A stretch of DNA of 64,000 nucleotides from JANLQX01 sp031418775 (GCA_031418775.1 JANOJN010000009.1:21578-85577), one strand, 5' to 3'; shown: positions 35,115 to 43,557, numbered from the stretch's first letter. Notes: generated by a model not told the origin, from the letters alone. Translations and numbers: made by a program.

Positions 35115-37184
35115 TCATGACGTGAGGAGCGCATGCCAATGGCCGAACTCGCTCGGTGTGAAGAGCCTTCCGAGTTTGCGGTACTCCTGGGCCGTCGCTC
35201 GCACAAGGTCACCCATCGACAGCGCTCGTTCATCGGAGGCGGCAAGAAACGCAGCCGAGACCGCGATGTTGCGGATGTTCCCTCCGGAAAGGCGAAACCT
35301 GGCCGCAAGGAACTCGAGATCGATGTCGTCGTTGCGGGGTATCCGGCGTCCAATGCAACGATCCCAAAGCACCAGACGGTCCGCTTCCTCGGGCTCGGGA
35401 AAGTCGACGACCACATCCAGACGTCGCGTGAAGGCATCATCGATGTTCGTGCGGAGATTTGTCGCCAACACCGCGACGCCTTCATAGGTTTCCAGCCGCT
35501 GAAGAAGGTAAGCGACCTCGACGTTCGCATATCTGTCCTTCGCATCGCTCACCTCGGACCTCTTGCCGAAGAGCGCATCGGCCTCATCGAAGAGAATCAC
35601 TCCGTTCACCCCCTCGGCTGCAGCGAATATCTTCTCGAGGTTCTTCTCCGTCTCGCCGATGTACTTGTCGACGACAGTGGCCAGGTTCACTTGGTAGAGA
35701 TCGAGGCCCAAGGATCCGGCGAGCGCCTCCGCCGCCATGGTCTTGCCCACCCCGCTGGGCCCCGCGAACAGGGACACGACACCCAGCCGGCGATTGTTCT
35801 TGCCGCCCATCCCCCATTCGCCGTGGACCTGATCACGCCGCCGGTACCGGATCTCGACTTCATACAACAGCGATGTCACATCCTCCGGGAGCACAAGATC
35901 GTCCCACGTCACCATTGGGGCAAGTCTCCGGGCGAGACGCTCCAGTCGTGAGGAATTCTGCGCTCTCGCCGCGTTGCTCACGTCGTCGAGAGCGACCGCG
36001 CGCGACGCGCCGGTTGCTCGTCGATGAGCGAGTTCCGATGCTCGCACGATCTGATCAGGCCGCAGGCGAAGCTGACAAGTCGCCTCGCTCAACTGCTCCC
36101 GGTCGAGTTCCGGGAACTGCGCTCTCCACAGCGACTCCATCGTCTCTGAGTCGGGCCTCGGAACAACTTCTGTCACGATCGGCTTGTGCGACCACGACGG
36201 ATCCCATGGGTGGGATCCCACGATGAACCCTGGCCAGTCCGAGTCGGCTAACACGCGCAGTACTTCAGGGTTGGCATCAGCCACCGCTTCGGAGACAGAA
36301 ACCACCAGTCCGCGATTCGTCAGACGCGCTTCGCGAAGGGCTGCGACAACGACAGACAATGGATCTGCCTCGCCCGGTTCGGAGATCTCGAGCGACAGGG
36401 CTTCCAAGCCGATCGACGCGAGCGCACTGGATCCGAGAGCGAGACCGATACCCACGCCGGCGTCCTGCAGATACACGGGCGTGACCCCAGCTGTCAGGCC
36501 ACGGCCGAGACGGGGCGCATCCGGCATAGTGAGAACCACCGATGGCAGGCGAGCGCGCTCGACCTGCGCTTCGATGCGATCATCGCCGAGCAGGTGACCG
36601 AGAACGCGGTCCGGCACTCGCAGCGGTCGGGTGAGCAGTGGACGCCCCGGCTCGTCGACCGTGAGGAGCCCGTGTCTGATCAGTGGTGCGTCCATCGAGA
36701 GTCGACCACGCGCCCACGCGTTCGCTGATCCGTGGCCGGTCAGCTCCAGGGCCAGGCCGACACTCGGTCGCCGGCGGGTGATGTCGTCGTGCAAGTAGCC
36801 GAACAGCTTCTCGAAGCGCTGCTCGATGTCAGGTGCTGCCGCGATGATCAAGACATCCAGATCGAACGAGTTGAGCCCGAAGTTGCACACAAGATCACCC
36901 GAACGTGTGCCGCCAGCGGGAAGATCGATGGACGCCATCGGGCGCGTGCGCGGCGACACCGCGTACTCACCGTTCTCGGCCGCGAGTGCATCGGCTTCTT
37001 CGTCCGACACGTACAGGCCACTATACGGATCGTCAGGAAGCGGGTCGTTCGCCCGCCGCTCGTCGACGAGGCGACGCACGTGCACCGACAGCACACGAAG
37101 TCGATCGGCGACTCCCTGATCGAACACGTCGACCAGCCCCTCGAGGCTGATCGTGTCCGACTCGGAACTGAGCAATGAGGTCAC
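35115..37184 (-). CDS. AAA+ ATPase of the eCIS (Afp15/Pvc15 type)
   Basis: A 689-residue ATPase. The first 420 residues are the family-specific N-terminal region; the AAA module follows with Walker A GPSGVGKT at 475-482, Walker B ILFDEADALF at 530-539, sensor 1 in VLATNLRTNID near 573 and an arginine pair at 587-588. In related machines it is needed for assembly or cargo loading. GTG 37184 overlaps the stop of the cap gene by four bases (GTGA). Confidence 0.93.
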   Translation of the reverse strand: MTSLLSSESDTISLEGLVDVFDQGVADRLRVLSVHVRRLVDERRANDPLPDDPYSGLYVSDEEADALAAENGEYAVSPRTRPMASIDLPAGGTRSGDLVCNFGLNSFDLDVLIIAAAPDIEQRFEKLFGYLHDDITRRRPSVGLALELTGHGSANAWARGRLSMDAPLIRHGLLTVDEPGRPLLTRPLRVPDRVLGHLLGDDRIEAQVERARLPSVVLTMPDAPRLGRGLTAGVTPVYLQDAGVGIGLALGSSALASIGLEALSLEISEPGEADPLSVVVAALREARLTNRGLVVSVSEAVADANPEVLRVLADSDWPGFIVGSHPWDPSWSHKPIVTEVVPRPDSETMESLWRAQFPELDREQLSEATCQLRLRPDQIVRASELAHRRATGASRAVALDDVSNAARAQNSSRLERLARRLAPMVTWDDLVLPEDVTSLLYEVEIRYRRRDQVHGEWGMGGKNNRRLGVVSLFAGPSGVGKTMAAEALAGSLGLDLYQVNLATVVDKYIGETEKNLEKIFAAAEGVNGVILFDEADALFGKRSEVSDAKDRYANVEVAYLLQRLETYEGVAVLATNLRTNIDDAFTRRLDVVVDFPEPEEADRLVLWDRCIGRRIPRNDDIDLEFLAARFRLSGGNIRNIAVSAAFLAASDERALSMGDLVRATAQEYRKLGRLFTPSEFGHWHALLTS

Positions 37185-38080
37185 GTCGAACTCCGAGGTT
37201 GGTTCCGGTTCGCCGTCGAACCGGAGGCAGCTCCGGCATTCGCCTCGTCGCTCGATGCAGCTCCACCGGAGTTCGCATTCTTGAGCCGGTCCTCCTCAAG
37301 TTCGGCTGCGCTCGGTTCATGCACTGCGAAGCCGAAGCGTCGACCCGGTACGCGCTTGCTTCCTCCTATGCCCTCCTCGCGACCGACCGCTTCCGCGCGA
37401 CGATCGAGCAGGGTCGACTGCGGCTTCGGCCCACGGGCGGCGCGGCCAACCGGCCCGGGTTTCGCCCGTCGATGGCCGCCCTCGCGATCCTCTGCCGAGG
37501 CACCGCCTTCCGGATCACCGACGTGCACGCTCGGCGCCTCCACAACCGGCGGACCAAACGGTTGCGATCCCGTCGACTCGAACGGCACGACGAGGACCAG
37601 ATCAAGCGATGGCTTGAGTTCGCCGCCCAGTGCCGACCAGATGTCGGAGATCGAACGCTCCTGAGCGAGCGGCCGACCGATCGTCAGGAACACTTCTCGC
37701 TCACTTCGAGCGAGCGCGCCCGCGAGAACCTCGTGCGGAAGCGCGTGGACCTCGAGAAATCCCATGAGGACACTGCCCAAGAGGCGGTGCTCGTCTTCGG
37801 GCCGCTGCGTCCACGCCGTGATCAGGTACGAGCAGTTGTACCAACGGGTAGCGAACGGACGGCCCGTCACCAAACCGTCTGCACCGCGACTGTCTTCCAA
37901 GAGCGCCTGTCGTCGGTCAAGGTTCTCGCGGATGTCGTAGAGGAACACGTCGAGGGCGGGGCTGTTGCGTCGAGCGGCCCAGTCCCGGGTCGGAGCGTCG
38001 AACACAACCTCGACGTCGTTCGTGATTTGCGCCCGGGCGCGAAGAAAGGCGCGTACGGAGTCGTCCACATCCTGCAGCAC
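37181..38080 (-). CDS. DUF4255 tail-terminator/cap protein of the eCIS (Afp16/Pvc16 type)
   Basis: A 299-residue protein whose first 180 residues are a DUF4255 domain (QDVDDSVRAFLRARAQI ... LDVFLYDIRENLDRRQALL). This caps the tube and sheath. The remaining 120 residues are basic and disordered. GTG 38080 is the first start that gives the usual family N-terminus; the open frame extends upstream to 38353, but that part has no homology-like features and overlaps the promoter region. It is the first gene of the eCIS structural operon. Confidence 0.85.
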   Translation of the reverse strand: MLQDVDDSVRAFLRARAQITNDVEVVFDAPTRDWAARRNSPALDVFLYDIRENLDRRQALLEDSRGADGLVTGRPFATRWYNCSYLITAWTQRPEDEHRLLGSVLMGFLEVHALPHEVLAGALARSEREVFLTIGRPLAQERSISDIWSALGGELKPSLDLVLVVPFESTGSQPFGPPVVEAPSVHVGDPEGGASAEDREGGHRRAKPGPVGRAARGPKPQSTLLDRRAEAVGREEGIGGSKRVPGRRFGFAVHEPSAAELEEDRLKNANSGGAASSDEANAGAASGSTANRNQPRSST

Positions 38081-38314
38081 CCCACCATCTTGCGGGGCCG
38101 AACCGCGCAACGGGCCTACCCCGGTGCGACCGTTCGGGTAACGAACCCTGCCCGAAGAGGCAGCGCACCCGACCGCCCGGTCGAAGGAGACCACCTCACC
38201 CGGTAGTGGGGGTGCCGGACACCATTCCAGCGGGGAATGGCGCCGGGTGGACAGAGTTGACATCCTGGGCGGCGCACGTTCGCACCAGTTCGTGAATCCC
38301 CCCGGAAAGCACCT
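38081..38314. promoter_or_regulatory. Divergent control region between eCIS operon and malate synthase
   Basis: These 234 bases separate the first eCIS structural gene (minus) from malate synthase G (plus) and must contain the promoters of both. I see no convincing -35/-10 pair or operator for the SARP-type regulator. SARP sites are usually short direct repeats, and none stands out by eye. Confidence 0.4.
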
Positions 38315-40495
38315 ATGACCCACCCCCCGACTCCGGACACCGTCACCCGACACGGTCTGGCCGTCGCCGCCACATTGGCCGCGTTCGTCGAGACAGAGGC
38401 CCTTCCCGGGACGGGTATCGATGCGGATCGGTTCTGGTCTGGCTTCGCTTCGATCGTCGCCACCATGAGCCCGAGGAACCGAACGCTGCTCGAACGTCGG
38501 GCCGAGCTACAGGGCCTCATCGACGAATGGCATCGTGCCCGAGCGGGGCAACCCCACGACCGTGCGAGCTACCGGTCATTCCTCACCGACATCGGCTATC
38601 TCGTCGCGGAAGGTCCGGCGTTCGAGATCACCACGGCCGACGTCGACGAGGAGCTCGCGGTGCTCGCCGGCCCGCAACTCGTCGTGCCGGTCACCAACGC
38701 CCGCTACGCGCTCAACGCCGCCAACGCCCGCTGGGGCTCGCTCTACGACGCTTTGTATGGGACCGACGCGCTCGGCGACCTCCCGCCCAGCGGGCCGTAC
38801 GACACGGAGCGGGGCGGTCGCGTGATCGCCTGGGCACGCGCCCTGCTCGATGACGCGGTGCCGCTCGCCTCTGGTTCTCATGCCGATGTCAACGACTACC
38901 GCATCGTCGATGGAGCCCTTGTCGCCACGTTGAGCGATGGTCGGACGTCGCCGCTGCGGAACGCGATGGCGCTCACCGGCCATCGAGGTTCTGCGTCTGC
39001 GCCGTCGGGAGTGCTTCTCACGAATCACGGCCTGCGCATCGAGATCGTGATCGACCGATCCCACAGCGTCGGTTCGACTGATCCGGCCGGGATCGCCGAT
39101 CTGTTGCTCGAGTCGGCCGTGAGCACGATCATCGACTTCGAGGACTCGATCGCCGCCGTCGATGCCGAGGACAAGGTCGGCGCGTACCGGAACTGGCTCG
39201 GACTCATGGACGGAACGCTGACGGAAACGGTGACCAAGGGCACGCAGACCTTCGAGCGGCGACTTGCGCCGAACCGGTCGTGGACCGCGCCGAGCGGCTC
39301 GCCGCTCGAGGTGCGGGGGCGATCCGTCCTCCTCGCCCGGAACGTCGGTCACCTCATGACCACACCTGCGGTTCGCGACGCCAGCGGTGACGAAGTGTTC
39401 GAGGGTCTGCTCGACGCCATGGTCACCGTCGTCATCGCCGTGCACGACAGAAACCGCCCCGTAGCGGAGCGGAACTCCGCTCACGGTTCCGTGTACATCG
39501 TGAAGCCGAAGATGCACGGACCTGACGAGGTGGCGTTTGCGTGCGAGGTGTTCACTGCGGTCGAACGTGTCCTCGGTCTGGCCACCGACACCGTGAAGAT
39601 CGGCATCATGGACGAGGAGCGTCGCACCACGGTCAACCTCCTCGAGTGCGTTCGTGCGGCGAAGTCGCGGGTGGTGTTCGTCAACACCGGGTTCCTCGAC
39701 CGCACCGGCGACGAGATCCACACATCAATGGAGGCCGGGCCGATGATCCCGAAGGCGCAGATGAAAGCGCAGCCGTGGATAACTGCCTACGAGGATCGCA
39801 ACGTCGACATCGGTCTCCGGTGCGGCTTCCCCGGTCGCGCCCAGATTGGCAAGGGCATGTGGGCCGCCCCCGAACGAATGGCCGACATGCTCACCCAGAA
39901 GATCGGCCACCCGCGCTCGGGCGCAAGCTGCGCGTGGGTGCCCTCGCCCACCGCGGCGACGCTCCACGCCACGCACTACCACCGCGTGGATGTCAACGCC
40001 GTTCGGGAGTCATTGCGCTCACGACCGGCCGCCTCCCTCGACGACATCCTCACACTTCCGCTCGGCAACGCGCCGGAATGGAGCGAGCTCCAACGCCAGC
40101 GCGAGATCGAGAACAACGCCCAGAGCATCCTCGGCTACGTGGTGCGATGGGTTGACCAAGGGATCGGTTGCTCCAAGGTCCCGGACATCGACGATGTCGC
40201 ACTCATGGAGGACCGCGCCACCTGTCGCATCTCGTCTCAGCACGTCGCGAACTGGCTCCGCCACGGGGTCGTGGCCCCAGTGCAGGTCGACGACGCGCTG
40301 CGTCGAATGGCCATCGTCGTCGACCGTCAGAACGCGGACGATCCGGCATACCGTTCCATGGCACCGGGCTTCGACGGACCTGCATTCCTCGCCGCACGCG
40401 ACCTCATGATGTCCGGTTGCGATCAGCCCTCGGGCTACACCGAACCGATTCTCCATGCCCGCCGCGCCGAGCGCAAAGCGCTCGACGCGTCGTGA
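38315..40495 (+). CDS. glcB: Malate synthase G
   Basis: A 726-residue enzyme that condenses glyoxylate with acetyl-CoA to malate, the second step of the glyoxylate bypass and of glycolate use. The long form (about 720 residues) is the G isozyme. The stretch GKGMWAAPERMADMLTQKIG followed by SCAWVPSPTAATLHATHYH is a family signature, and EDSIAAVDAEDKVGAYRNWLG marks the active-site entry. A GGAAAG site precedes ATG 38315. The GlcG-like gene follows, as in glycolate clusters, but no glycolate oxidase genes are in the window. Confidence 0.95.
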   Translation: MTHPPTPDTVTRHGLAVAATLAAFVETEALPGTGIDADRFWSGFASIVATMSPRNRTLLERRAELQGLIDEWHRARAGQPHDRASYRSFLTDIGYLVAEGPAFEITTADVDEELAVLAGPQLVVPVTNARYALNAANARWGSLYDALYGTDALGDLPPSGPYDTERGGRVIAWARALLDDAVPLASGSHADVNDYRIVDGALVATLSDGRTSPLRNAMALTGHRGSASAPSGVLLTNHGLRIEIVIDRSHSVGSTDPAGIADLLLESAVSTIIDFEDSIAAVDAEDKVGAYRNWLGLMDGTLTETVTKGTQTFERRLAPNRSWTAPSGSPLEVRGRSVLLARNVGHLMTTPAVRDASGDEVFEGLLDAMVTVVIAVHDRNRPVAERNSAHGSVYIVKPKMHGPDEVAFACEVFTAVERVLGLATDTVKIGIMDEERRTTVNLLECVRAAKSRVVFVNTGFLDRTGDEIHTSMEAGPMIPKAQMKAQPWITAYEDRNVDIGLRCGFPGRAQIGKGMWAAPERMADMLTQKIGHPRSGASCAWVPSPTAATLHATHYHRVDVNAVRESLRSRPAASLDDILTLPLGNAPEWSELQRQREIENNAQSILGYVVRWVDQGIGCSKVPDIDDVALMEDRATCRISSQHVANWLRHGVVAPVQVDDALRRMAIVVDRQNADDPAYRSMAPGFDGPAFLAARDLMMSGCDQPSGYTEPILHARRAERKALDAS

Positions 40496-40521
40496 TGACC
40501 CGCCTTCCCGGCTCAACCTTC

Positions 40522-40626
40522 AGTGCATCTCCGCAGAAGTTCCTGTGACATCGAGTGCTCTGATTTGTTGTAGTTCGCACGATGCCCGAAGGATCGATGG
40601 AACAGGAACTTCCGACTCAGTGCACT
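40522..40626. repeat. 105-bp element with matching 25-base inverted arms
   Basis: The left arm (40522-40546) reads AGTGCA, eight variable bases, GAAGTTCCTGT. The right arm (40602-40626) is its reverse complement with the same eight-base gap: ACAGGAACTTC, eight bases, TGCACT. Both conserved blocks are perfect and the spacers differ. The element ends 10 bases before the GlcG-like gene. It could be a pair of operator sites, a stem-loop in the leader, or a small inverted-repeat mobile element. Confidence 0.7.
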
Positions 40627-40636
40627 AGGTGAACAT

Positions 40637-41089
40637 ATGACCACGAATCCGACGACCCGAACCGATCTCTCGCTCGACGACGCTCGCACAATTATCGCGA
40701 CAGCGCGAGCCGAAGGGGTCCGTGCCGGATGCAAACCGCTCTCGGTCGTCGTGCTCGACCGCGGTGGCCACGTCACCGCGTTCGAACGAGAGGACGGGTC
40801 ATCGAACAAGCGCTTCGAGATCGCCCACGGCAAAGCGCACGGCGCGCTCGCGTTCGGCATGGGTTCTCGATCGCTCATGGCACGCGCCGAGTCGCAGGCG
40901 TACTTCGTGGCCGCCGCGACGCACGCAATCGGCGGCTCGCTCATCCCGGTACCGGGAGGGGTCCTGGTTCGGAACGCTGACGGCCTGATCGTGGGCGCCG
41001 TGGGAGTGAGCGGTGACACGTCGGACAACGACGAGAAGGTCGCCATCGCCGGCATCGGTGCTGCAGGCTTCACCGCTGATCCGGGCTGA
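40637..41089 (+). CDS. GlcG/HbpS family protein (DUF336)
   Basis: A 150-residue protein with the GlcG core: LDDARTIIATARAEGVR, LSVVVLDRGGHVTAFERED and the glycine-rich IGGSLIPVPGGVLVRNADGLIVGAVGVSG. Members bind haem or cobalamin, or accompany glycolate metabolism; its position behind malate synthase G favours the GlcG context. No signal peptide, so it is cytoplasmic. Confidence 0.85.
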   Translation: MTTNPTTRTDLSLDDARTIIATARAEGVRAGCKPLSVVVLDRGGHVTAFEREDGSSNKRFEIAHGKAHGALAFGMGSRSLMARAESQAYFVAAATHAIGGSLIPVPGGVLVRNADGLIVGAVGVSGDTSDNDEKVAIAGIGAAGFTADPG

Positions 41090-41127
41090 CGGCGCGTTGA
41101 CCCCGCGTTCGACAAACGCTGGCCGAA

Positions 41128-41147
41128 CACCGATCGGCTGATCGGTG
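41128..41147. terminator. Hairpin between convergent GlcG-like and DsrE-like genes
   Basis: CACCGATC (41128-41135) and GATCGGTG (41140-41147) form a perfect eight-base-pair stem with a GGCT loop in the 111-base gap between convergent genes. No T-tract follows. It may act as a bidirectional terminator. Confidence 0.5.
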
Positions 41148-41200
41148 CCGATGCTCCCTATCTCGTCCGGGCAACCGGTCGGCAGGGAGAGGAATCTGCG

Positions 41201-41563
41201 TCAGAGGCTGATGACCCTGTCGACTTCGCCGAACAGTCGTGCAACCTCCGGAGGGGTGATCCAAGTCCCGTTGACCTTGTCGAGATCTTCGTTGACGGCC
41301 CCACGGGCCGTCGCACAACCTCGTCAAACGTGAACAGGGATTCGATGTTCTCGGACGCCGGCAAGCAGGTCGGCCATCGCAGGGACCCCGACGCCGTGGA
41401 TCGAACTAATCGTGTCACCGATGAGGAGGTCAGAGGCGTCGCCGGCGATGAAGATCTCGGGTTGGTCGCCGATCGCGGCGGACCCGTTGACGGCGAGGTG
41501 AAAGGCTATAGACGCTTTGGTTGCGTCGGCAGAACCGGTTGTCATGAGGTAGAGGATTCGCAC
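41201..41563 (-). CDS. DsrE-family protein, putative selenoprotein (UGA read as Sec)
   Basis: A 120-residue DsrE/DsrF-like sulfur-relay or redox protein if the in-frame TGA at 41324-41326 is read through. Upstream of the TGA lies a clean DsrE N-terminal part (RILYLMTTGSADATKASIAF ... GVGVPAMADLLAGVREHRI). The same frame continues after it with RGCATARGAVNEDLDKV ... VARLFGEVDRVISL, the standard C-terminal part. The TGA sits exactly where homologues have the first cysteine of CxxC, giving UxxC. A hairpin with bacterial SECIS spacing follows. The GTG at 41563 is preferred (GGGAG five bases upstream). DsrE-like proteins are a known selenoprotein family. The alternative is a nonsense mutation in a cysteine gene. 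No selA, selB or tRNA-Sec gene is in the window. Confidence 0.72.
41294..41312 (-). promoter_or_regulatory. SECIS-like hairpin downstream of the in-frame TGA
   Basis: On the minus strand GACGGCCC pairs perfectly with GGGCCGTC around a GTG loop (loop at 41302-41304). The loop begins 19 bases after the TGA and opens with G. This fits the published loose consensus for bacterial SECIS elements (loop 16-37 bases from the UGA, a G among its first bases). Such GC-rich stems also occur by chance in this genome. Confidence 0.6.
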
Positions 41564-41778
41564 GGCAGCTCCCACTTCGTTCAGTGATGGGTCTGGACAA
41601 TTCCGCAGTCACGTGCAGCAAGCGTCGCTTTGCCCAAGGGCCTGAGCGGCATCGTCCGCTACGCACGGAGAACTCTACGCCCGAAGCCAGGAAAAGTCGA
41701 TGGAACTCCGGCGGCGGTTCCAAGTCCTCCGAGGAGTGGTGGTCATTCAGCCGCGGCGCCGCCGACGCGCAGTTGGGA

Positions 41779-42825
41779 TCAGCCCGCGGCGTTCCGAATG
41801 ATCGCGACGGTTCGTTCGAGGTTGCCGATCTGGTCGGCGGCACTCCGGCCGACTGGGCTGAGCCGCAAGGTATTGATGCCGGCCGCCGCAGTGGCCCGAA
41901 TACGTTCGGCCACCATCGCCTCGGTCCCGATGAAGGTGGCCTTGAGCACGAACTCGTCGGCCACCGCAGCAATGGCCGCGGGCTTGTCACCGGCAACCCA
42001 GAGCGATTGGACCTTCGCCGCCATGTCGCCCCAGCCGGCCCGGGTGTAGGCGGCGTTGTAGAAGTTGGTTTTCGCCGAACCCATCGCGCCGAGCGTGAAC
42101 GCAGCACCCGGCCGATACTTCGCAACGAGCGCGTCGACATCGTCGCCGACGTCGACGGTGGCTCCGATCTGGAGATCCAGGTCGGACAGCGATCGTCCCG
42201 CACGTTCGGCGCCGGCTCGCAGGTGCGGGATGACCTGGTCGGCGGCTTCGGCCATGAACGACGTGCCCAGCCACCCGTCGGCGACCTCGCCCGTGAGTTC
42301 GAGCATCTTCGGGCCGAGCGTGGCGAGATAGATCGGGAGGTCGGGCTTGGGCGGCATCGAGAGCTTGAGCGCCTTGCCTTCACCTCCCGGCCTCGGCAGG
42401 GTGTAGTGCTCACCGGCTGACGTGAGGCGCTCGCCGTTGATTCCCTTGCGGACGATCTCGATGTACTCGCGGAGCCGCCCGAGGGGTTTGGCGAACGCCT
42501 CGCCGTGCAGGCCCTCGACAACCTGCGGACCGCTCACGCCGAGCCCGAGGCAGAACCGATCGTTGGTGAGCCGCGCCATCGTGAGCGCGGTCATCGCCGT
42601 CATCGCCGGTGTACGCGCGCTGATTTGCATGATCCCAGTGCCGAGCTTGATCCGCTCCGTGAGCGGCGCAAGATACGCGAGTGGAGCGATCGTCTCCATG
42701 CCCCACGCTTCGGCGCTCCACGCATAGTCGACACCGAGCCGATCGGCGGCCTTCACCAGTTCGACCAGGTCGTTCCAGTTCGAGCCGTCGTAGTAGGCGC
42801 TACCAATAGAAAGACCGATCTTCAT
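41779..42825 (-). CDS. LLM-class F420-dependent oxidoreductase
   Basis: A 348-residue luciferase-like TIM-barrel protein (KIGLSIGSAYYDGSNWNDLV at the start; VDYAWSAEAWGMETIAPLAY; RIKLGTGIMQISARTPAM). These motifs are typical of the actinobacterial F420-dependent class. Substrate unknown. Its ATG overlaps the stop of a 25-codon frame by four bases. A second, truncated copy of its first 18 codons lies at 43558-43629. Confidence 0.9.
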   Translation of the reverse strand: MKIGLSIGSAYYDGSNWNDLVELVKAADRLGVDYAWSAEAWGMETIAPLAYLAPLTERIKLGTGIMQISARTPAMTAMTALTMARLTNDRFCLGLGVSGPQVVEGLHGEAFAKPLGRLREYIEIVRKGINGERLTSAGEHYTLPRPGGEGKALKLSMPPKPDLPIYLATLGPKMLELTGEVADGWLGTSFMAEAADQVIPHLRAGAERAGRSLSDLDLQIGATVDVGDDVDALVAKYRPGAAFTLGAMGSAKTNFYNAAYTRAGWGDMAAKVQSLWVAGDKPAAIAAVADEFVLKATFIGTEAMVAERIRATAAAGINTLRLSPVGRSAADQIGNLERTVAIIRNAAG

Positions 42826-42899
42826 AGGCGGGAGTCTGCAGCCTTTGTCGCTCTGAGAGCAACAAATGCTGCGAACTCCTTCGTCAGCACCGCAGTCAC
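42822..42899 (-). CDS. 25-codon coupled ORF bridging vapC and the F420 oxidoreductase
   Basis: GTG at 42899 overlaps the vapC stop (GTGA) and the stop overlaps the oxidoreductase ATG (ATGA). The deduced peptide contains EFAAFVALRATKAA, nearly identical to the N-terminus of the protein at 43712-44284 (EFAGFVALRATEAA). It is more likely a duplicated 5' fragment of that gene caught between two genes than an independent gene, although it would provide translational coupling. Confidence 0.4.
   Translation of the reverse strand: MTAVLTKEFAAFVALRATKAADSRL
42835..42889. repeat. Direct repeat, copy A (matches 44232-44286)
   Basis: About 55 bases here and at 44232-44286 are in the same orientation with roughly 45 matching positions by eye, including the identical block CTCTGAGAGCAACAAAT. 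Copy B is the 5' end of the hypothetical gene ending at 43712. Confidence 0.75.
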
Positions 42900-43315
42900 G
42901 CCAGTGTCGGGGCGACGATCAGCGTTTCGATTCCCAGGCTGCGGTAGGTCGGTAGCGCTCGGGCGTCTCGGGTGAGAAGCGGAAGCTCAGCGCTTCTCGC
43001 CACCCAGCCGACCAACGCGTCGTAGACCGCTCCGCCGACCACGCCGCTCTGACGGACCCAGGCAGCGAATCCAACTTGTTCACGGGCCGAGAGATACCTC
43101 GTCGTCGCTACGACCGAGCCCAGGACTCGGGCTGCGTCGGCAGCGGAGAGACGGACGTCGGGCGGAAGCCTCGTGAGAACGGAAAAGCTCTCGATCCATG
43201 CATGCCCCGCTGCCCCCGCTTCCGAGGTGTGGATTGCCTCGCGGCTCTCTCGGTGCCCCGCCCCTGATCGCAGCGCGGCGGCGACGATAACGCTGGTGTC
43301 AGCGACGGCCCGCAT
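42896..43315 (-). CDS. vapC: VapC-type PIN-domain toxin
   Basis: A 139-residue PIN ribonuclease. The acidic set is visible: Asp in ADTSVIVAAAL at the start, Glu in HAWIESFSVL, Asp in AVYDALVGWVA and Asp in LLTRDARAL. Such toxins cut tRNA or rRNA. ATG 43315 overlaps the end of the antitoxin gene by 17 bases; a longer frame upstream would run through vapB. Confidence 0.88.
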   Translation of the reverse strand: MRAVADTSVIVAAALRSGAGHRESREAIHTSEAGAAGHAWIESFSVLTRLPPDVRLSAADAARVLGSVVATTRYLSAREQVGFAAWVRQSGVVGGAVYDALVGWVARSAELPLLTRDARALPTYRSLGIETLIVAPTLA

Positions 43316-43541
43316 CAATCGCTTCCCGCAATTCGCGGTCGGTGACCGGACGACCGGTCGACGATTCGACAACCAACTCGCCCTCAACCTCGACGACGCG
43401 CCCACCCCGAGGTGCCGGCTCGATCCGCACACCGACGCCATCAGAGGTGACAACCAACGGAACGCCAGCCGCGAAACCCAGGGCATCGCGGATCGCCTTC
43501 GGAATCACGACTCGACCAGCACCGTCAATGGTAATCGGCAT
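43299..43541 (-). CDS. vapB: AbrB/MazE-type antitoxin paired with VapC
   Basis: An 80-residue antitoxin. PITIDGAGRVVIPKAIRDAL at the start is the swapped-hairpin AbrB DNA-binding domain; the C-terminal ELREAIDAGRR tail would wrap the toxin. ATG 43541 is used; an in-frame GTG at 43568 is possible. The pair probably represses its own promoter. Confidence 0.87.
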   Translation of the reverse strand: MPITIDGAGRVVIPKAIRDALGFAAGVPLVVTSDGVGVRIEPAPRGGRVVEVEGELVVESSTGRPVTDRELREAIDAGRR

Positions 43542-43557
43542 ACCATCGAATCTACCA

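Larger units (their letters stand above)
12042..38080. other. Contractile injection system (eCIS-type) locus
   Basis: This 26-kb block holds the parts list of a phage-tail-like contractile injection system: PAAR tip, VgrG spike, gp25-like, gpJ-like and gpI-like baseplate proteins, LysM hub, two tube proteins, one sheath, AAA+ ATPase and DUF4255 cap. It also has accessory proteins typical of eCIS loci (DUF4157). Most structural genes run on the minus strand from 38080 to 22549 with short gaps or overlaps. Regulators and membrane or cargo candidates lie at the distal end (12-22 kb). Capsid, portal, terminase, lysis and integrase genes are absent. TssB/TssC and the T6SS membrane complex are absent too. 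Confidence 0.9.

Noticed and set aside
12042..38080. Reading the tail-gene block as a prophage or a type VI secretion system
   Set aside because: No capsid, portal, terminase, integrase or lysis genes are present for a phage, and no TssB/C, TssJLM or ClpV-type genes for T6SS; DUF4157, DUF4255 and the Afp15-like ATPase point to eCIS.
41201..41563. Treating the DsrE-like gene as a simple pseudogene
   Set aside because: The frame is otherwise intact, the TGA is exactly on a redox cysteine position and is followed by a hairpin at SECIS distance; decay would rarely hit that codon alone. The possibility is kept as the main alternative.
41430..42521. A 363-codon minus-strand frame overlapping the F420 oxidoreductase
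   Set aside because: Arg/Ser/Pro-rich shadow in another frame; the oxidoreductase frame has the family motifs over its whole length.
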